Positions 34,480 to 46,317 of a stretch of DNA of 64,000 nt are shown piece after piece. The notes beneath the pieces are model-generated. The model searched no databases. It was not told where the DNA came from and worked only from the letters and a program-made list of their open reading frames with translations. Where the stretch lies: NCBI RefSeq assembly GCF_033118175.1, contig NC_083694.1:38463608-38527607 (forward strand), written 5' to 3'. Within the stretch, counting starts at the first letter, position 1, and every line of letters starts with the position of its first letter. Source of the DNA: Dama dama (taxonomy: Eukaryota > Chordata > Mammalia > Artiodactyla > Cervidae). The position numbers were made by a program, and so were the translations under genes.

Positions 34480-34800
34480 TGAGTTTGAATTCTATGACAT
34501 TTAATAGCTGCGAGACCATGGATGAGTAACTTCACCTCTGTGAGCCTCTCTGTCTCCTCATCTTCAAATGGGAATGAGAACAGCCATCTACGAGGATGCC
34601 ATAAGGATTAGATAAAACATGTAAAGCACTTAGCACAGAGCCTAATACATGGAACACTCAATAAAAAACAGTACTGAGTTATCTGAACTTCAATTTCTTC
34701 CTATGCAAAATGGGTATAATCAGATTCTAAACGGCTGTCGTAAGGGTTAAATGAAGACTGTGCAAGCACTTTAACTCCACTCAGTATAAACTACACCTCA
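34480..34800 (+). repeat. MIR SINE pair or one long MIR-related stretch
   Basis: 34480-34680 follows MIR from 'gacatttaatagctgcgaga' through 'cttcacctctgtgagcctct', 'catcttcaaatgggaatgag', to 'gtaaagcacttagcacagag'. 34681-34800 repeats the second half ('caatttcttcctatgcaaaa', 'tgggtataatc', 'gtaagggttaaatgaag'), so two overlapping or tandem MIR copies seem present. Confidence 0.65.
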
Positions 34801-34821
34801 ACACCAGAAGGGACATTTGCA

Positions 34822-35025
34822 AGGACTCAGAGGTAAAGAGTCTGCCTACAATGCAGGAGAAGTGGGTTCAAATCCCTAGGTTGGGAAGATCCCCTGGAGG
34901 AGGAAATGGTAACCACTCCAGTATTCTTTCCAGCTTAAAAAAATCTCATGGACAGAGGAGCCTGGAAGGCTACAGTCCATGGGGTGGCAAAGGAGTCAGA
35001 TAAGACTTAGTGACTAAACAACATT
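34822..35025 (+). repeat. Bov-tA SINE
   Basis: Sense copy with a degraded head ('aaggactcagaggtaaagag') and typical body ('ggaagatcccctggaggagg', 'cctggaaggctacagtccat'). Ends 'tgactaaacaacattagg'. Confidence 0.92.
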
Positions 35026-35099
35026 AGGCCAATATAGCTCATTTGGTAGCCATTTCAAGTCCACAAAAAAAACTTAAGGCTGCAAGCGAGTACTGTCCT

Positions 35100-35317
35100 G
35101 TTGCTCTTCTGTGCTGTGCTTAGTCGTTCAGCCATAACTGACTCTTTGTGACCCCATGGACTGTAGTCTTGCCAGGCTCCTCTGTCCATTGGGATTCTCC
35201 AGGCAAGAATACTCGAGTGGGTTGCCATACCCTCCTCCAGGGGATCTTCCCAACCCAGGGATTGAACCCAGGTCTCCCATGTTGCAGGTGGATTCTTTAC
35301 CAATTGAGCTACCAGGA
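35100..35317 (-). repeat. Bov-tA SINE with 9-bp target duplication
   Basis: Antisense copy ('gtgctgtgcttagtcgttca', 'tgccaggctcctctgtccat', head 'accaattgagctaccagga'). The exact direct repeat TACTGTCCT is at 35091-35099 and 35318-35326. It faces the previous SINE, forming an inverted pair about 75 bp apart that could pair in RNA. Confidence 0.95.
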
Positions 35318-36289
35318 TACTGTCCTAGCTAAAATGAAAGATTCCGAATGAATAGGATGTCCTTGAGAAAAGCTCCAATGACCCTTGCGAAGACAACAGT
35401 GATTCCTCCCATCTTTCACTGAAGGACGCTCCAGCACAAGCCACACCTGTGAATTCTGACCACAGCCCCAAATCACTAATTTCTACAAAGCCATATTTTC
35501 ACCAGGGCAAGTAAAAATCTCAGAAGCACTTCAAGATGCCAGTTCTATAGAGTAGCTGACACACACTCACTGCATGTCAATATCCCACCTTCCAAAAATA
35601 ACCCCACTGTCTCCAGCAATGGAGCCACTACAAATTGGCCTGGTTTTGGGCCGGGCTCAGAACAATTGATTTTATAAAACTGAAATTCAAGTAGATGCTG
35701 GAATGATGCAAGAGAACAAATTCACACTGTGTCCCTCCGTTTCGTCCTATCAGCGTTCCTGTCCCTTTCAGGAGGCTCAGCAAGCAGGGGATACCAAGGA
35801 TATTTGGCCCGTGTAACAGGAGCCAGGGCTTGAATTTCTCCCCCTGCTCTGGGCTTTTCCTTTCACAGTTATTTACTTAATGGAAATTTCCTCTTCAGTA
35901 TCCTTGCTCCACTGAGTAATTGCTGGTAACAGCATCTTTCTTGTCACCAGGGCCAATGCGACCACGTATAATAGGAAAGGGGAGAGAAGTGGCAAGAGTC
36001 TGTGTCTGAGTGAGGGTTTGGCCTTCTTTTAGCATCAGGTTGTACAGCCACAGGTCTCAGCCACCATCACAGCTCCAACTCTGATCAGCATCGCCTGCTA
36101 CAAGTTAGGCTGGAACATGGAAATCTAGAGCCCAGTATATCATGCCAGTATATCATGGAGGAAGGCTGCCATGACATGGTCACAAGGCAGGGGCAAACAA
36201 GTCAAATTCCTACTCTGCCACTTACTAAACATACATGTTGGTACAAGACTTTCTGGAACCTCAGCTTGGTTCTGCAAAAAGCTAGTCTA

Positions 36290-36370
36290 AAGGGCTACTT
36301 TGAAGGGTTAAGGAGATAATGCAAAGTGTTTGGCACAGAGTCTGGCACACAGGAGGTCATCACTTTTTAC
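36290..36370 (+). repeat. MIR SINE fragment
   Basis: 'gaagggttaaggagataatg', 'caaagtgtttggcacagagt', 'ctggcacacaggaggtcatc': the 3' half of MIR in sense orientation. Confidence 0.6.
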
Positions 36371-36945
36371 AAGTTTCTTACAAGCGATCTGGAGGCTTAA
36401 ACTTCAGAGTCATTTTTGACTCTGCCAGAATACTAGCAGGAAAACCTCCCTCAGGTCATGTAAGATTCTAAAAAACTAAGGTCTTCACATACTTCACTCA
36501 TATTGTTAAAATATCCACAGTTAAAAATGGCTCTTGGCGTGAGTTTTTCCTTGACACTGAAAAACCCTTTTGTGAGACTTGTGAATGGGGCAAAGGTAAA
36601 GGAGAATGTGATCCAACAAGCAGTGGGTGTCTGTCACTAACACAGGGTAAGAGCCAGCCCTCACTTGGCCAAATAGTGGAGAGGATGGGCTGGGACAGGG
36701 GACTGGCATTCAACGAAGCTGAGGTTTGGCAAGAAAGAGGTATTTCTGGACCCCAGATCTCTATCTACTACAAGTGCGGCAGCTTTGTCTACTTTCAGTT
36801 CTACTGGGTTGTGATTATATAGCCCTTAAGGCAAAAAGAGAAGGGAAAGAATCCAGATAAGAGACCCTGAATAAGAAAGACATTTTAAAGTTGGGGCTGG
36901 CATTCTACTCCAGTTAACATGCTTAAGCCAATGACCTTGGGTTTT

Positions 36946-36968
36946 GGGGGCGGGGTGGGGGTGGGGGG
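36946..36968 (+). other. G-quadruplex-forming motif
   Basis: G5-C-G4-T-G5-T-G6: four G-runs with single-base loops, the most stable G4 loop arrangement. It lies on the strand opposite to VPS13D transcription, so it would act at the DNA level. Folding not tested. Confidence 0.75.
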
Positions 36969-38639
36969 ACAGGCGGGAGCTCTGCAGATCTAAAAGCCCT
37001 CCTACCCTAAGACAGATACCATGTTGCTATTTCACGGGTAAACACTTATCAGGCAACAGATACTCCTTTTCAGTTAAGAAAGAGAGTTATCCAAAGCCAC
37101 CCAGAATTATCTCAGCACACAAGGTCTAAACATAAGCAACAAAGTCAGACCTCAAGACTGTCCTGGTTCTTAACCAGCCTGAGACACACGCCCGCTGAAC
37201 TGGCAAGTCTTTCCCTGCTCTTCTGCAACTCTGACCCAGTTGTGAACTCAGAGGTTGTTTCAGATTAATCTAGAAGCTCAGAGTGGATTGGAGCACTCTC
37301 ACATAATAGGATTTTGCCTTTTCTTTAAAAAGGATCAGGAGAGTTTATTACAAGGCTAAAGCAGAGAAATAAGAATACCACAGGTAGCATCAGGAAAACT
37401 GATTTTCAGTAACAGACAAGTATTATGTCTGTCAAGTCCAACTTTCCCTGGTTTTTCCTACATCAATCATGTCGGCAGGATGAATCTGTAAACCCAGCTG
37501 TGGGCGGGATGGCATCACAGCTTTAGCCCTGCATCAGCCAGGCCTTGTCACAGGCTTCCTCCGAGAAGGGGTTGGAGGACTGTGCTGAGGAGCCAGGCAT
37601 CAGCTCGTCTACTACTGAAAACCACTTGAAGTACACATGGAGAGAAGCCAGGGCTGGGTTTCCCTACAGTTAGTGCTAGTCAAGGGGAATGAGCCTTGGA
37701 ATGGGCCATGAGGCCTCCATCTGCCATGCCGACAACGTTTTTCAATCCGCATAAATGGCCCACACCTCAGTACTGAACCAAGAGAGAGACTGACGTAGGG
37801 GGAAAAAATCTCTCCAAGGTGGGCACGCCGTAATACCTGACTTGGCAGATAAATTATTTCAACATTAGGAAAGCACACAGGTTTTGGGCAGCAATGATCC
37901 CAACTCTGTCACTAGTGTCAGTTGGGTGAATGTGAGCAAAACACACTCTCTTTACGGACCAGTGTCTTCATCAATAAAACAGCCTACATGGTTGCTGGGT
38001 TAATCCAAAGATACCTTAGTTTTAAAAGTACATAGGGGGAAGAAAAGAAACACAAAGCAATGTGTAAATGGCAAGGATTATTACAGCAAATTCAATTATT
38101 TCTTCTAACACACGCTCCACTCCCGCTTCCTCCCCAGCTGAACCCTGCATGTCTCATCCTGTGATATAGAAGTCACCTTATACCCGTTTTTGAACAATGG
38201 AAAGCATCAAGAAGTCAAATATAAATAGACTTAAACCTCAAAATGCACAAAGTTAGAAACAGAACATTTCACAATAGAAAAGAAGCTTGAGCTTATCTCA
38301 TTCCCAGTCACAAGGACTTCATTCTTATAAAGTACTTTGTATTTCAAATGAATAGAAATATTCTCTTTAAAGCCAAAAGCTTGGGAAGAAAGGAGTTGGG
38401 TGACATCACTGAGGACAATACCAGGTGCTAGACACCAGTAAAAGCTGAGCTTCTCAATGAAAAAGTCAGGTGTGTTTCAAAGGTTTGAAACATCTTGAGA
38501 TTTTTTTTTTTTAAAGAAAGAAATCAGTCCCCAACTGGTTTCTTCAAATAAATGAAGTTTTAAATGAGAATGAGCAGAATAGGTAAAGGACAGCTTCCAA
38601 CTGCTAAAGAGCATAGTGTAACTTTTAGAAATGTAAACA

Positions 38640-38775
38640 CTGGCCAGCAATGTTAACTGCATATCAGACACTGTTCTAAAGGTTTGACATCTATGTAATC
38701 ATTTATTGGTTTAATCCTCACAATAACTCCATGAAGTGGACTCTATTATTATCCAGTTGTACAGAGGAAGCTGGA
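38640..38775 (+). repeat. L2/MIR-type remnant
   Basis: 'cagacactgttctaaaggtt', 'ttaatcctcacaataactcc', 'gaagtggactctattattat', 'ccagttgtacagaggaagct' follow the usual order of an old L2/MIR 3' block. Confidence 0.5.
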
Positions 38776-38814
38776 AAGACCCTGGATGGGGGAATGAGTG
38801 AAATAGGATATGGC

Positions 38815-39045
38815 AATTCAAAGGTACAAGCTTCCAGTTACAAAATAAATGAGTCACAGGAATAAAATGTACAGCGTGGGGGATACAGTTGGTGATAATA
38901 TAGTATGTTTGAATGGTGACAGATGATAACTAGACTTGAATGTGATCATTTTGAAATATACAGAAATATCAAGTCCCTATGTTGTATACCAGGAACTGTG
39001 AGTCAATTATACTTCAACAACAACAAAAAAAAACAAGAAAATTTA
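38815..39045 (+). repeat. Older L1 3' end
   Basis: L1 3' UTR of an older mammalian subfamily: 'aggtacaagcttccagttac', 'gtgggggatacagttggtga', 'cttgaatgtgatcattttga', 'gttgtataccaggaactgtg', then an (AAC)/A-rich tail. Confidence 0.75.
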
Positions 39046-39196
39046 TGGGAAAAGAGATTAGATGTGTGTTACCAGAAGCAGAGGGGAGGGAGAGAAGGAA
39101 CTGGACAAAGGTGGTTAAAAGTACAAAGTTTCAATTATAAGATACATAAGTAAAAGAGATGTAATGTACAACACAATTAATATATTTAATACTGCT

Positions 39197-39286
39197 GGAG
39201 GATATACATATGAAACAGAGATCAAACTGCCAATATTTGTTGGAGGATATATATATGAACCAGAGATCAAATTGCTAACATTCGTT
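39197..39286 (+). repeat. Tandem duplication, 2 x 45 bp, at the BovB left end
   Basis: Units 39197-39241 and 39242-39286 both run from 'ggaggatata' through 'gagatcaaa' to 'tTcGTT'-type ends, with about seven differences. Only the second unit continues into BovB sequence, so the first arose by duplication inside or during insertion of the element. Confidence 0.85.
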
Positions 39287-39793
39287 GGATCATAGAGAAA
39301 GCAAGAGAATTCTAGAAAAACATCTACTTCTGCTTCACTGACTAACATGAAAGCCTTTGCATGGAACACAACAAACTGTAGAAAACTCTTAAAAGAGATG
39401 GGAATACTAGACATCTGACTGGTTCAAAATTGGGAAAAGAGTAAAACAAGCCTGTATATTTTTATCTAACTTATATGCAGAGTACATCATGTGAAATGCC
39501 AGGCTGGATAAGTCACAGGCTGGAATCAAGACTGCTGGGAGGAATATCAACAACCTCAGATATGCAGATAACACCACTCTAATGGCAGAAAGTGAAGAGG
39601 AACTAAAGAGCCTCTTGATGAGGGTGAAAGAGCACAATGAAAAGTTTAGCTTAAAACTCAACATTCAAAAAAATATGATCGTGGCATCTGGTCTCATCCC
39701 TTCATGGCAAATAGAAGGGAAAAAGTGGAAGCAGTGACGGATTTTCTCTTCTTGGGCTCCAAAATCATTGCAGGCAGTGACTGCAGTCAAGAA
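39197..39793 (+). repeat. BovB LINE fragment (reverse-transcriptase region), dead
   Basis: Sense BovB from the reverse-transcriptase domain: 'gagatcaaattgctaacatt', 'gtagaaaactcttaaaagag', a gap, then 'tcagatatgcagataacacc' (the degenerate YADD-type catalytic block, here reading Y-A-D-N) and 'cttcttgggctccaaaatca'. It carries internal deletions and frameshifts, stops before the normal 3' end, and has a 45-bp tandem duplication at its left end. No functional enzyme. Confidence 0.88.
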
Positions 39794-40020
39794 ATATGAA
39801 AGTTGCTGAGACAGTAAATCTCAAGAGTTTTCATCAAAAGGAAAAAATATTTTTTCTTTCTTTTATTTTGTATCTATACGAGCTAACAGATGTGCACTAA
39901 ATTTACCTGGTAATCATTTCATGATGTATATAATATTTAAGTCAAATCATTATGTTGTATACCTTAAACTTACATAGTGCTGCATGTCAATTATATCTCA
40001 ATAAAACTGGAAGTAAAAAA

Positions 40021-42049
40021 AGAAAGAAAATGGAAAGACCATGATCACCTCCAACAATAGCCTGAGAAGCCGCTCGGTATCCACATATATTTGAAACTTG
40101 ATGATCTATGGGGAAAACCCAACTCTGAGTTCTGTTATTGTCTCCATGGGAAATTTCTCCCTGAACACTAGGGAAAATCTTATACATACCAGATAGGTAT
40201 CTTTTCTTTTCCAAGCAGTGCGGGTGACAAAGGAAGGAAGTGTAAAAGTTTCCCAAAAATGACACGGAAATCGATGGATGTGCAAGAGGGTCAGGGTCCA
40301 CTCCCCTTTCGTGATAAAACCCCAACTCTCATACCCCATCTTTTTCCATCACCCACACTTTGCCCAGCCCCTCATTGCCCCAAAGCTCTCACTCAGACAT
40401 CTGAAACAAGCCCCAAATAAAGAGGAGGTTCAGTGGATGTCCACTATGTGGATTACATTACACCAAGGTCACACTGCCTATGCACCATTTATAGCTTTGA
40501 GGAAAGACAGAAGCCAAGCTGGGATGGGGACTGGGACCACTGACGCAAGAGTTCTTGACTTCTGGAGAGACCTGCTCTCCCACCCATCTGCTCATAGAAG
40601 GATGTACTGAAGGTGGAGTGCTAAAGCTAAGAGATTTGCTCTGTCAGAGCTGGTCTGGTCAAGCAGATCTAACTGCAGAGAGGTTATCGCTCAGGCAAGG
40701 ACTGTTTTGTTTATCAGTAACTGACACGTGGAGGTGGATGATGGGGGGGCAAAGGCAAAGGGGGCCATGTGGAGAGAAGCAGAGAAGCCCAGCCATGCTC
40801 TAGGGTAAGAAGGGTCCATCCAGCTCGGGCTTCATGCCTCTCCATCTTTGGTTGGCTCCTCTCCAGGCCCATGATCCCTGACCTAACCCAGCATTCACAG
40901 TGGACACCAAGGTACTTATTCTTCCAATTAACTACACTGTATGGGGGTGGTGGGGGGATGGAGCCAGAGATACACAGGCTGACTCTTCACTTGACAGGGA
41001 GGTCATTCAACCGCAAGTGTGATGGATGCAAGAGAAGACCATGGATGAAGAGCCAGGCGTCAGCATCTAGGAGAACATGGGGAGTGAGCCTCTGGGGAGG
41101 GGGGGAGGTGGATGGAAGCAGCTCAGCTCCAAGGTACTTAAGTCCTAGCTCACTTCTCCCGAGACCTGGCATGATCCCAGACTCAAATGAAGGTCCACAA
41201 TAAGGTTCTTTTTACAAAAGAAGCAAAGATTCCCACCCTTCAGAAGGACTAAAATTAAAAAACTGCAGTCTGGTTCCTCAGAAACCTCTGGTATTTGCCT
41301 GGGATGTCCCTTGGATTCCTTTTAGGAATCCTTTTAGGAGGTATTCCTAACTTTACTATCCTTCAACCCCACACACAAAAGATGACTTGGCATTCACACC
41401 CATCTACTTCCTGCAGATCTGGTGTTTTTAAAGCCCGCTGAATGAGGCATTCCCAGGTTAACAGATTTCAGGTTTAAAAAACAAGTCCTGGAATGAGGAA
41501 GAAAACACAATCCACTTAACCCGAAAGCTGCCCTTTCAAAGGTGACTTAATGGGCCTACTCTGATGCCTTGTGTTGCTTTTAAAAGAAAACCTTCAATTA
41601 TGAGAAAGATAGAAAAATAGAGGCTCTGGATCACTGTACTTTCAACATAGAAGAAAGCTAATTAACCCTTGTTTGTAAAGGAAGTTTCACCCATTTTCTT
41701 GCCTAAACAGAACTTACTCTTGAGGACTAAGCTTCCTTAAGGGTCTCTGTTATCATTTCAGGAGTTACGGCTGATAGGGCCTCTAACCCCGCACACACAT
41801 TCCCTTCCACTGTCCATCCTCCCCCACGCTTCTACTCTGGGGCATCAGGCTCTGATCTGTGCCGAAATATAAGTCTCACTGGAAAATTCTTGCTGTTATA
41901 TACCCCTCACTGCAAATGAAAAGCTCAGAACATAAGTTCCGCAGGGAAGTACGTAAGCGGGAAAATCAAAGCACTGGGCACTTGAAAGTAGAAGGAAGAC
42001 GAAATATAAACCCTCTTTGGAGAAAAATAACATCAGACAGAGCCTCTAA
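40021..42049. other. Intronic sequence, single copy
   Basis: No repeat or gene recognised. Frames at 40278-40610 and 40769-41203 (plus) overlap minus-strand frames and include a G-rich tract at 41095-41110; they show no domain. Confidence 0.55.
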
Positions 42050-42777
42050 AACTTTTCTGACACGACGCCCAGCATTCAATAAAAATTACCAGATACGGAA
42101 GTCAAACAAAATGACTGAAAACTAAGAAAAAAATCCCAGACAAGATCACTCAGTAGTAATCTGGGTATTAGTGTTATTAGACACACTAATAACTTTAAAA
42201 TAGTTTAATAGTTTAAGTTTAAAATAGAATGATAGTAATCTTCAAAAAAATTTATAGAAAGATGGAGAATTTTACCAGAGAACTCAAATTAAGGTGTTAA
42301 TAGATGAATGAAGCCAGGAGAGTAGACAGAGCACCAGAAGAGATTAGTGAGCTAGAAAATAAGTCAGCAGAAAATAGCCAGATCAAAGCATGAAGAGAAA
42401 CGGGAGCACAAGACGCACGTGGGACATGGTTTTAAAAGTCCAGCTTCCATTTACCTGAAGTCACAGAAGGACAGAGTGACAAAGGACCAGAAGCGCTACC
42501 TGAAGTGATGCGAGAACTTCCCAAAATCTCTACAAGTTCAATCTGTTCTACAAATCCCAGGCAGGAAAACCATATCTAGGCACATCACCATTAAAAACTA
42601 AAGACAAAAAGTCACCGGATAAAAGACATCTCACCTTCACAAGAGCAGCAGTGATACTGGCAGCTGTTTCAGCAGAAAGGATGGCGCATCATGCAATACT
42701 ATTCAGAGGCTGAAAGAAACTTGCCAATCCTGAATCCTAAGTTCAGTGAAATATCTTCCAAAGAGATAGGTGAAATA
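42050..42777 (+). repeat. HAL1/L1 ORF1-region remnant
   Basis: The sequence follows the HAL1/L1 ORF1 transcript order: 'aaaaattaccagatacggaa', 'ggcaggaaaaccatatctag', 'gcacatcaccattaaaaact', 'aagacaaaaagtcaccggat', 'gaatcctaagttcagtgaaa', ending 'gatag gtgaaataaag', where L1 ORF1 would continue. It is full of frameshifts. A SINE body joins directly at 42778. Confidence 0.7.
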
Positions 42778-42906
42778 AAGATCCCCTGGAGGAGGAAGTG
42801 GCAAGCCGCTCCAGTATTCTTGCCTGGAAAACCCCACAGACAGAGGAGCCTGGTGGGCTACAGTCCATGGGGTTGCGAACAGTAGAACATGACTGAACAA
42901 CTAAGC
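42778..42906 (+). repeat. Headless Bov-tA/BovA SINE body
   Basis: Starts directly at 'agatcccctggaggaggaag', without the tRNA-derived head, and continues to 'ggggttgcgaacagtagaac' and 'gactgaacaactaagca'. A 5'-truncated insertion into the HAL1 remnant is the simplest reading. Confidence 0.88.
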
Positions 42907-45900
42907 ATATTACAAATTGAAATGATAATATTTTGGATATAATGGGCTGAGTAAAAATATTAAAAAGAGCTTCATCTGTTTCTTTTACTTTTTTAATGTG
43001 ACTACTAGAACAGGTTAATTACAAGTGCGGCTCACATATTTCAGTCAGAGGGTGCTGGTTTAGAGACCTGACTCTTAAAATGTTTAAGGACACTGCTTAT
43101 GAAATTAAAATTAAACTCAAAAGATAACCAAGTCTTAAACTTCAATAAATTCCTCAATAATCAATAATGTGTTGCAAGTAGCTGCTATTCACTTGAGCAG
43201 AAAATAATGAATTGCATTGGTTTGGATATAGGAAGCAAGGCCTCTGTTACCCAACATGGAAATATCTAGTGGGAAGGTGGCAGAAAGTTAACCATGGGGA
43301 CATACCCCCATCAGTTACTTCTCTAATCGTTCCCCTGCTCTGCAGGAATGGCTCCAAGACTGTGAGTTTTCAACTCCAGGTTGGCCGCCATGGATGCCTT
43401 TGTGTGGCCTCTCCTTGCATACAAACCTGCAGGGTTACCACTCCCGTACTCCTTTGTAGCTTTGTTTTATGAGTATCCGACTGTCATGTAAACATGCTCT
43501 ATCTGTTTTTCTCACAAGGCTACACGGGCTGCAGCATCAATGCTGAAAGGCTTGGAGTGATGCTCCAAAGACAGGGAGCCAAGAAAGTTTGGTCATCTTT
43601 GTGTCATACCACTCAGACAGTGCCCTGGAACACTGCTGGAGCAAAATAAAGACATGCTTTCTGTTCCTTTTCAACTCATTAGGCCTCACCCCAGTCCCAC
43701 TTCACAGAAATGTTCTACTTCACTAAGACAGAAAAAAAAGTCTCTTCCTCCCCCTGCCCCCACCATCCTGCCACCTTAAACTTAAATTGAGTAAGTGGGC
43801 TGACTATTTCCTAAATCTAGACTCTCCCTCTGTGCTTCTATAAGACCCTGTCCTGGATATTGCTCAGCCAATTCTCTTTCGTATCTTCAGTCTTTTCTGG
43901 CCTCTTCTCAGAATGACAAATACAATTGCATCTACTCCATCTTACAAATGCCTTCCTTTAGCTTTCCCTTCAAGTTATTATTCACCCATTTTCTTCCCCT
44001 TGTGGCCATATCTCTTAAAGATACGGAGTTACTGCCTCTTTCTCTATTAAATGAAGGTTGTAAAGGCATGTATCTACAGAAAATAACACCAAACAGGGAT
44101 CAAAACACATAATGGCGCCCCTCAACACCCGTAAGTCTGGGCGTAACTGGAAACAAGGGAGCATGTCTAGTCACAGTTACTGAGTCTTCTCAGTGTTTCT
44201 CCCAGGTAAGTGGGAGCCCAGGCGTGTTCCTGGACTGCAGGTGTAAAAGCCACGAGGCATCATCTAAGGAAGAAAAGAAACACTGTCTGGAGTCCAAGGC
44301 ACAGGTGGGAAACAAGACAGAAACAACTCCCTGAGATGGATGGAACCCCTACCATCTTTTTTCAGAGGGTGCCTGTGGCCTTGCTGATGGACAAGAAGGG
44401 GGGCTCTTAGAGAATCTTGAATCTCTAACCCTAACCCTTAAGGACTGCTGTTAAGTCTACCAAAGGGTCAGAAAGACAGGAAAACAGGGCTTCATTGCCT
44501 TGGATGTTTCTTAATCTTCAGATAAGTGCCTCAACTTCCTGTGTTAGCAAAAGAAGAGCTCCAAGTGGACTTAAGATGAACACCTGAAGTTCATGGAACA
44601 AGATGAGAAAATAAAATTGGGAGACTGTTCCTTTAAAAGAAAAAAACTAATCGAGGAATTCACTAAAAGGAGCCCTTTAAACTCAAAGGGGAGAGATGTT
44701 TGCTGAAGGCACATTCAATCCCATGAACGTCTGGTCCACCTGTGTCCCCAGGGTGCAGGACAGGGCCAGGCACTGGGCAAGGATGCACACACCACAGAGC
44801 AACTCGGGAACAGACAAGTGCTGCTTCCTTAGTGAACCCGGAATGAACCCACAGGAGCTCTGGGAATAAATGACCAGAAAGACTGCTTATTGATTTGACT
44901 TGAAAGTCTGTTTTCAAAAATGTGTTCTTTTTCATCTCTTTAGCTCTACATGCTAATCACTTTTCTTATGTTGAGGGGCACCTGGTTTCAAACTTTGCTG
45001 GTAAGTTTTTATCTGTTCTCTATATTGAATGCCAGGGTTTAATAAGACTAGGGGATCCTGGCCAACCATTTTCTTTAAGGCACTTTAACATGTTCATATT
45101 GCTGTACCTGTGCAAGCAATCCACAGAGTCTACGTTTACAACAGTTACAGAGGCTGAGACATGTAAAGGGAACCAGAAACGTTCTAGAGTCACACATCTG
45201 GGTCAATTTTGGCTTCATTTATTGGCTTCTCAGTGCCCTATCTGTAAGATGAGATAACATCTAACTTCTAGGATCCCTCTGTTTACTTCCTCCTTTCACT
45301 TCTTCCCTCTTATCTACAAAAAACTTACTTTGCATCAACTACATGCCAGGCGCTATTCTAAGGGTTGGGGATGTGGCAGTGAAGAAAACAGACAAAATTT
45401 GTGGCCCTCTTGGGATTTATAATCTAGTTGCATAGACAATAAACAATATAACTATACAAAATGAAAGCACTAATCAAGTGGAAAATTAAGCAGGGAGGGA
45501 GGACAAGAGGTGTTGATAGAGGGGGATGCAATTTTAGATGGAGAAGGGGCGCCAGGAAGAGCCTCACTGACAAAGTGGCATTTGGATAAAGAAAACGTAG
45601 GTCAAGACCACGGGGTTACAGAACATTCCAGGCTGAGAACTGCTGGTGCAGAGACTTTGAGGCAGGAGTTTTGGGGGACAGCTGAGCAATAGCAGGCAGG
45701 TCAGCACGATGCAGTCGAGTGGGGTGGGAAGTGATGAGCGGGTGAAACGTGAGGTTAGAATAGTACAGGGGAGGCCAACCACGTGTCCCTTATAAATCAT
45801 GGCACAGGCTTTCATCTTCTCTGCAGAGTGAAATGGGAAGCCACTGGAGGGGCTGAGTGGAGGAAGAACCCAATCTGTGTTCCGTCCACTGTACTGAAGT

Positions 45901-46317
45901 CCTGGGAGCCGTGGTGAGAAGGCGGAAGGAAGGGAGGATGCAGCAGCCACCACAATAGATGGGGCAGGGCTGTGTGCTGAGGTCAACAGCAGGGAAGCAG
46001 CAGGCAGAAGGGGAAGGGTCCCAGGCAGTGTAGCTGATAGGCTGTGCTGAGTCAAGGATGACCCCAAGGTACGTGAGCCACTGAAGGAGACGAGGATGGA
46101 GAAGAAAGGTTAAAACGCCATGAAGCACCGAGCACTGCGCTGGGCTCACGCAAAATGACCAAATATTAGCTCTTTACATTTAAAACTTTCGGTGCTGGTT
46201 CAGAGCCCAGGCACCCAAGATAGGGTTAGTAGGCCATATGAAAGCTAGGAAATATTTGTAGAGAGAAGAGCCAAATGAGAATATACTCAGCAGTTGGCTC
46301 CACAGTGCTAACACCCC
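42907..46317. other. Intronic sequence with old repeats
   Basis: 42910-43080 may be an unclassified old element. 45300-45440 is L2-like and 45100-45260 faintly MIR-like. A two-and-a-half-unit telomere-like CTAACC word is at 44425-44438. Frames at 45564-46067 and 45790-46149 (minus) overlap each other and show no domain. No gene. Confidence 0.5.
45310..45450 (+). repeat. L2 LINE 3' fragment
   Basis: 'ctttgcatcaactacatgcc', 'aggcgctattctaagggttg', 'gggatgtggcagtgaagaaa', 'acagacaaaatttgtggccc', 'gggatttataatctagttgc': a clear L2-type block order. Confidence 0.65.

Larger units (their letters stand above)
35327..38814. other. Intronic sequence, single copy
   Basis: 35680-35960 has few repeats and several conserved-looking words ('attgattttataaaactgaa', 'cacagttatttacttaatgg') but no firm evidence. 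MIR-like sequence lies at 36290-36370, L2/MIR-like at 38640-38775, a G4 motif at 36946, and a T12 run near 38500. No gene. Confidence 0.55.
39050..40020 (+). repeat. Second older L1 3' end, split by a BovB insertion
   Basis: 39050-39196 matches the start of an L1 3' UTR ('gtgtgttaccagaagcagag', 'gtaatgtacaacacaattaa') and 39794-40020 its continuation ('agttgctgagacagtaaatc', 'cattatgttgtataccttaa', 'caattatatctcaataaaac'), ending in an A-rich tail. The BovB at 39197-39793 separates them. Confidence 0.75.

Noticed and set aside
39115..39664. Minus-strand frames of 85-99 codons
   Set aside because: They are antisense shadows of the BovB reverse-transcriptase fragment.
42600..42680. Minus-strand helix-like frame with a ctcac-type donor
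   Set aside because: It lies inside the HAL1/L1 ORF1 remnant and is its antisense.
44425..44438. Telomere-like CTAACC repeats
   Set aside because: Only about two and a half units; too short to be an interstitial telomere.
45564..46149. Long overlapping minus-strand frames (167 and 119 codons)
   Set aside because: They overlap each other in different frames, have no domain, and lie in L2-adjacent single-copy DNA.
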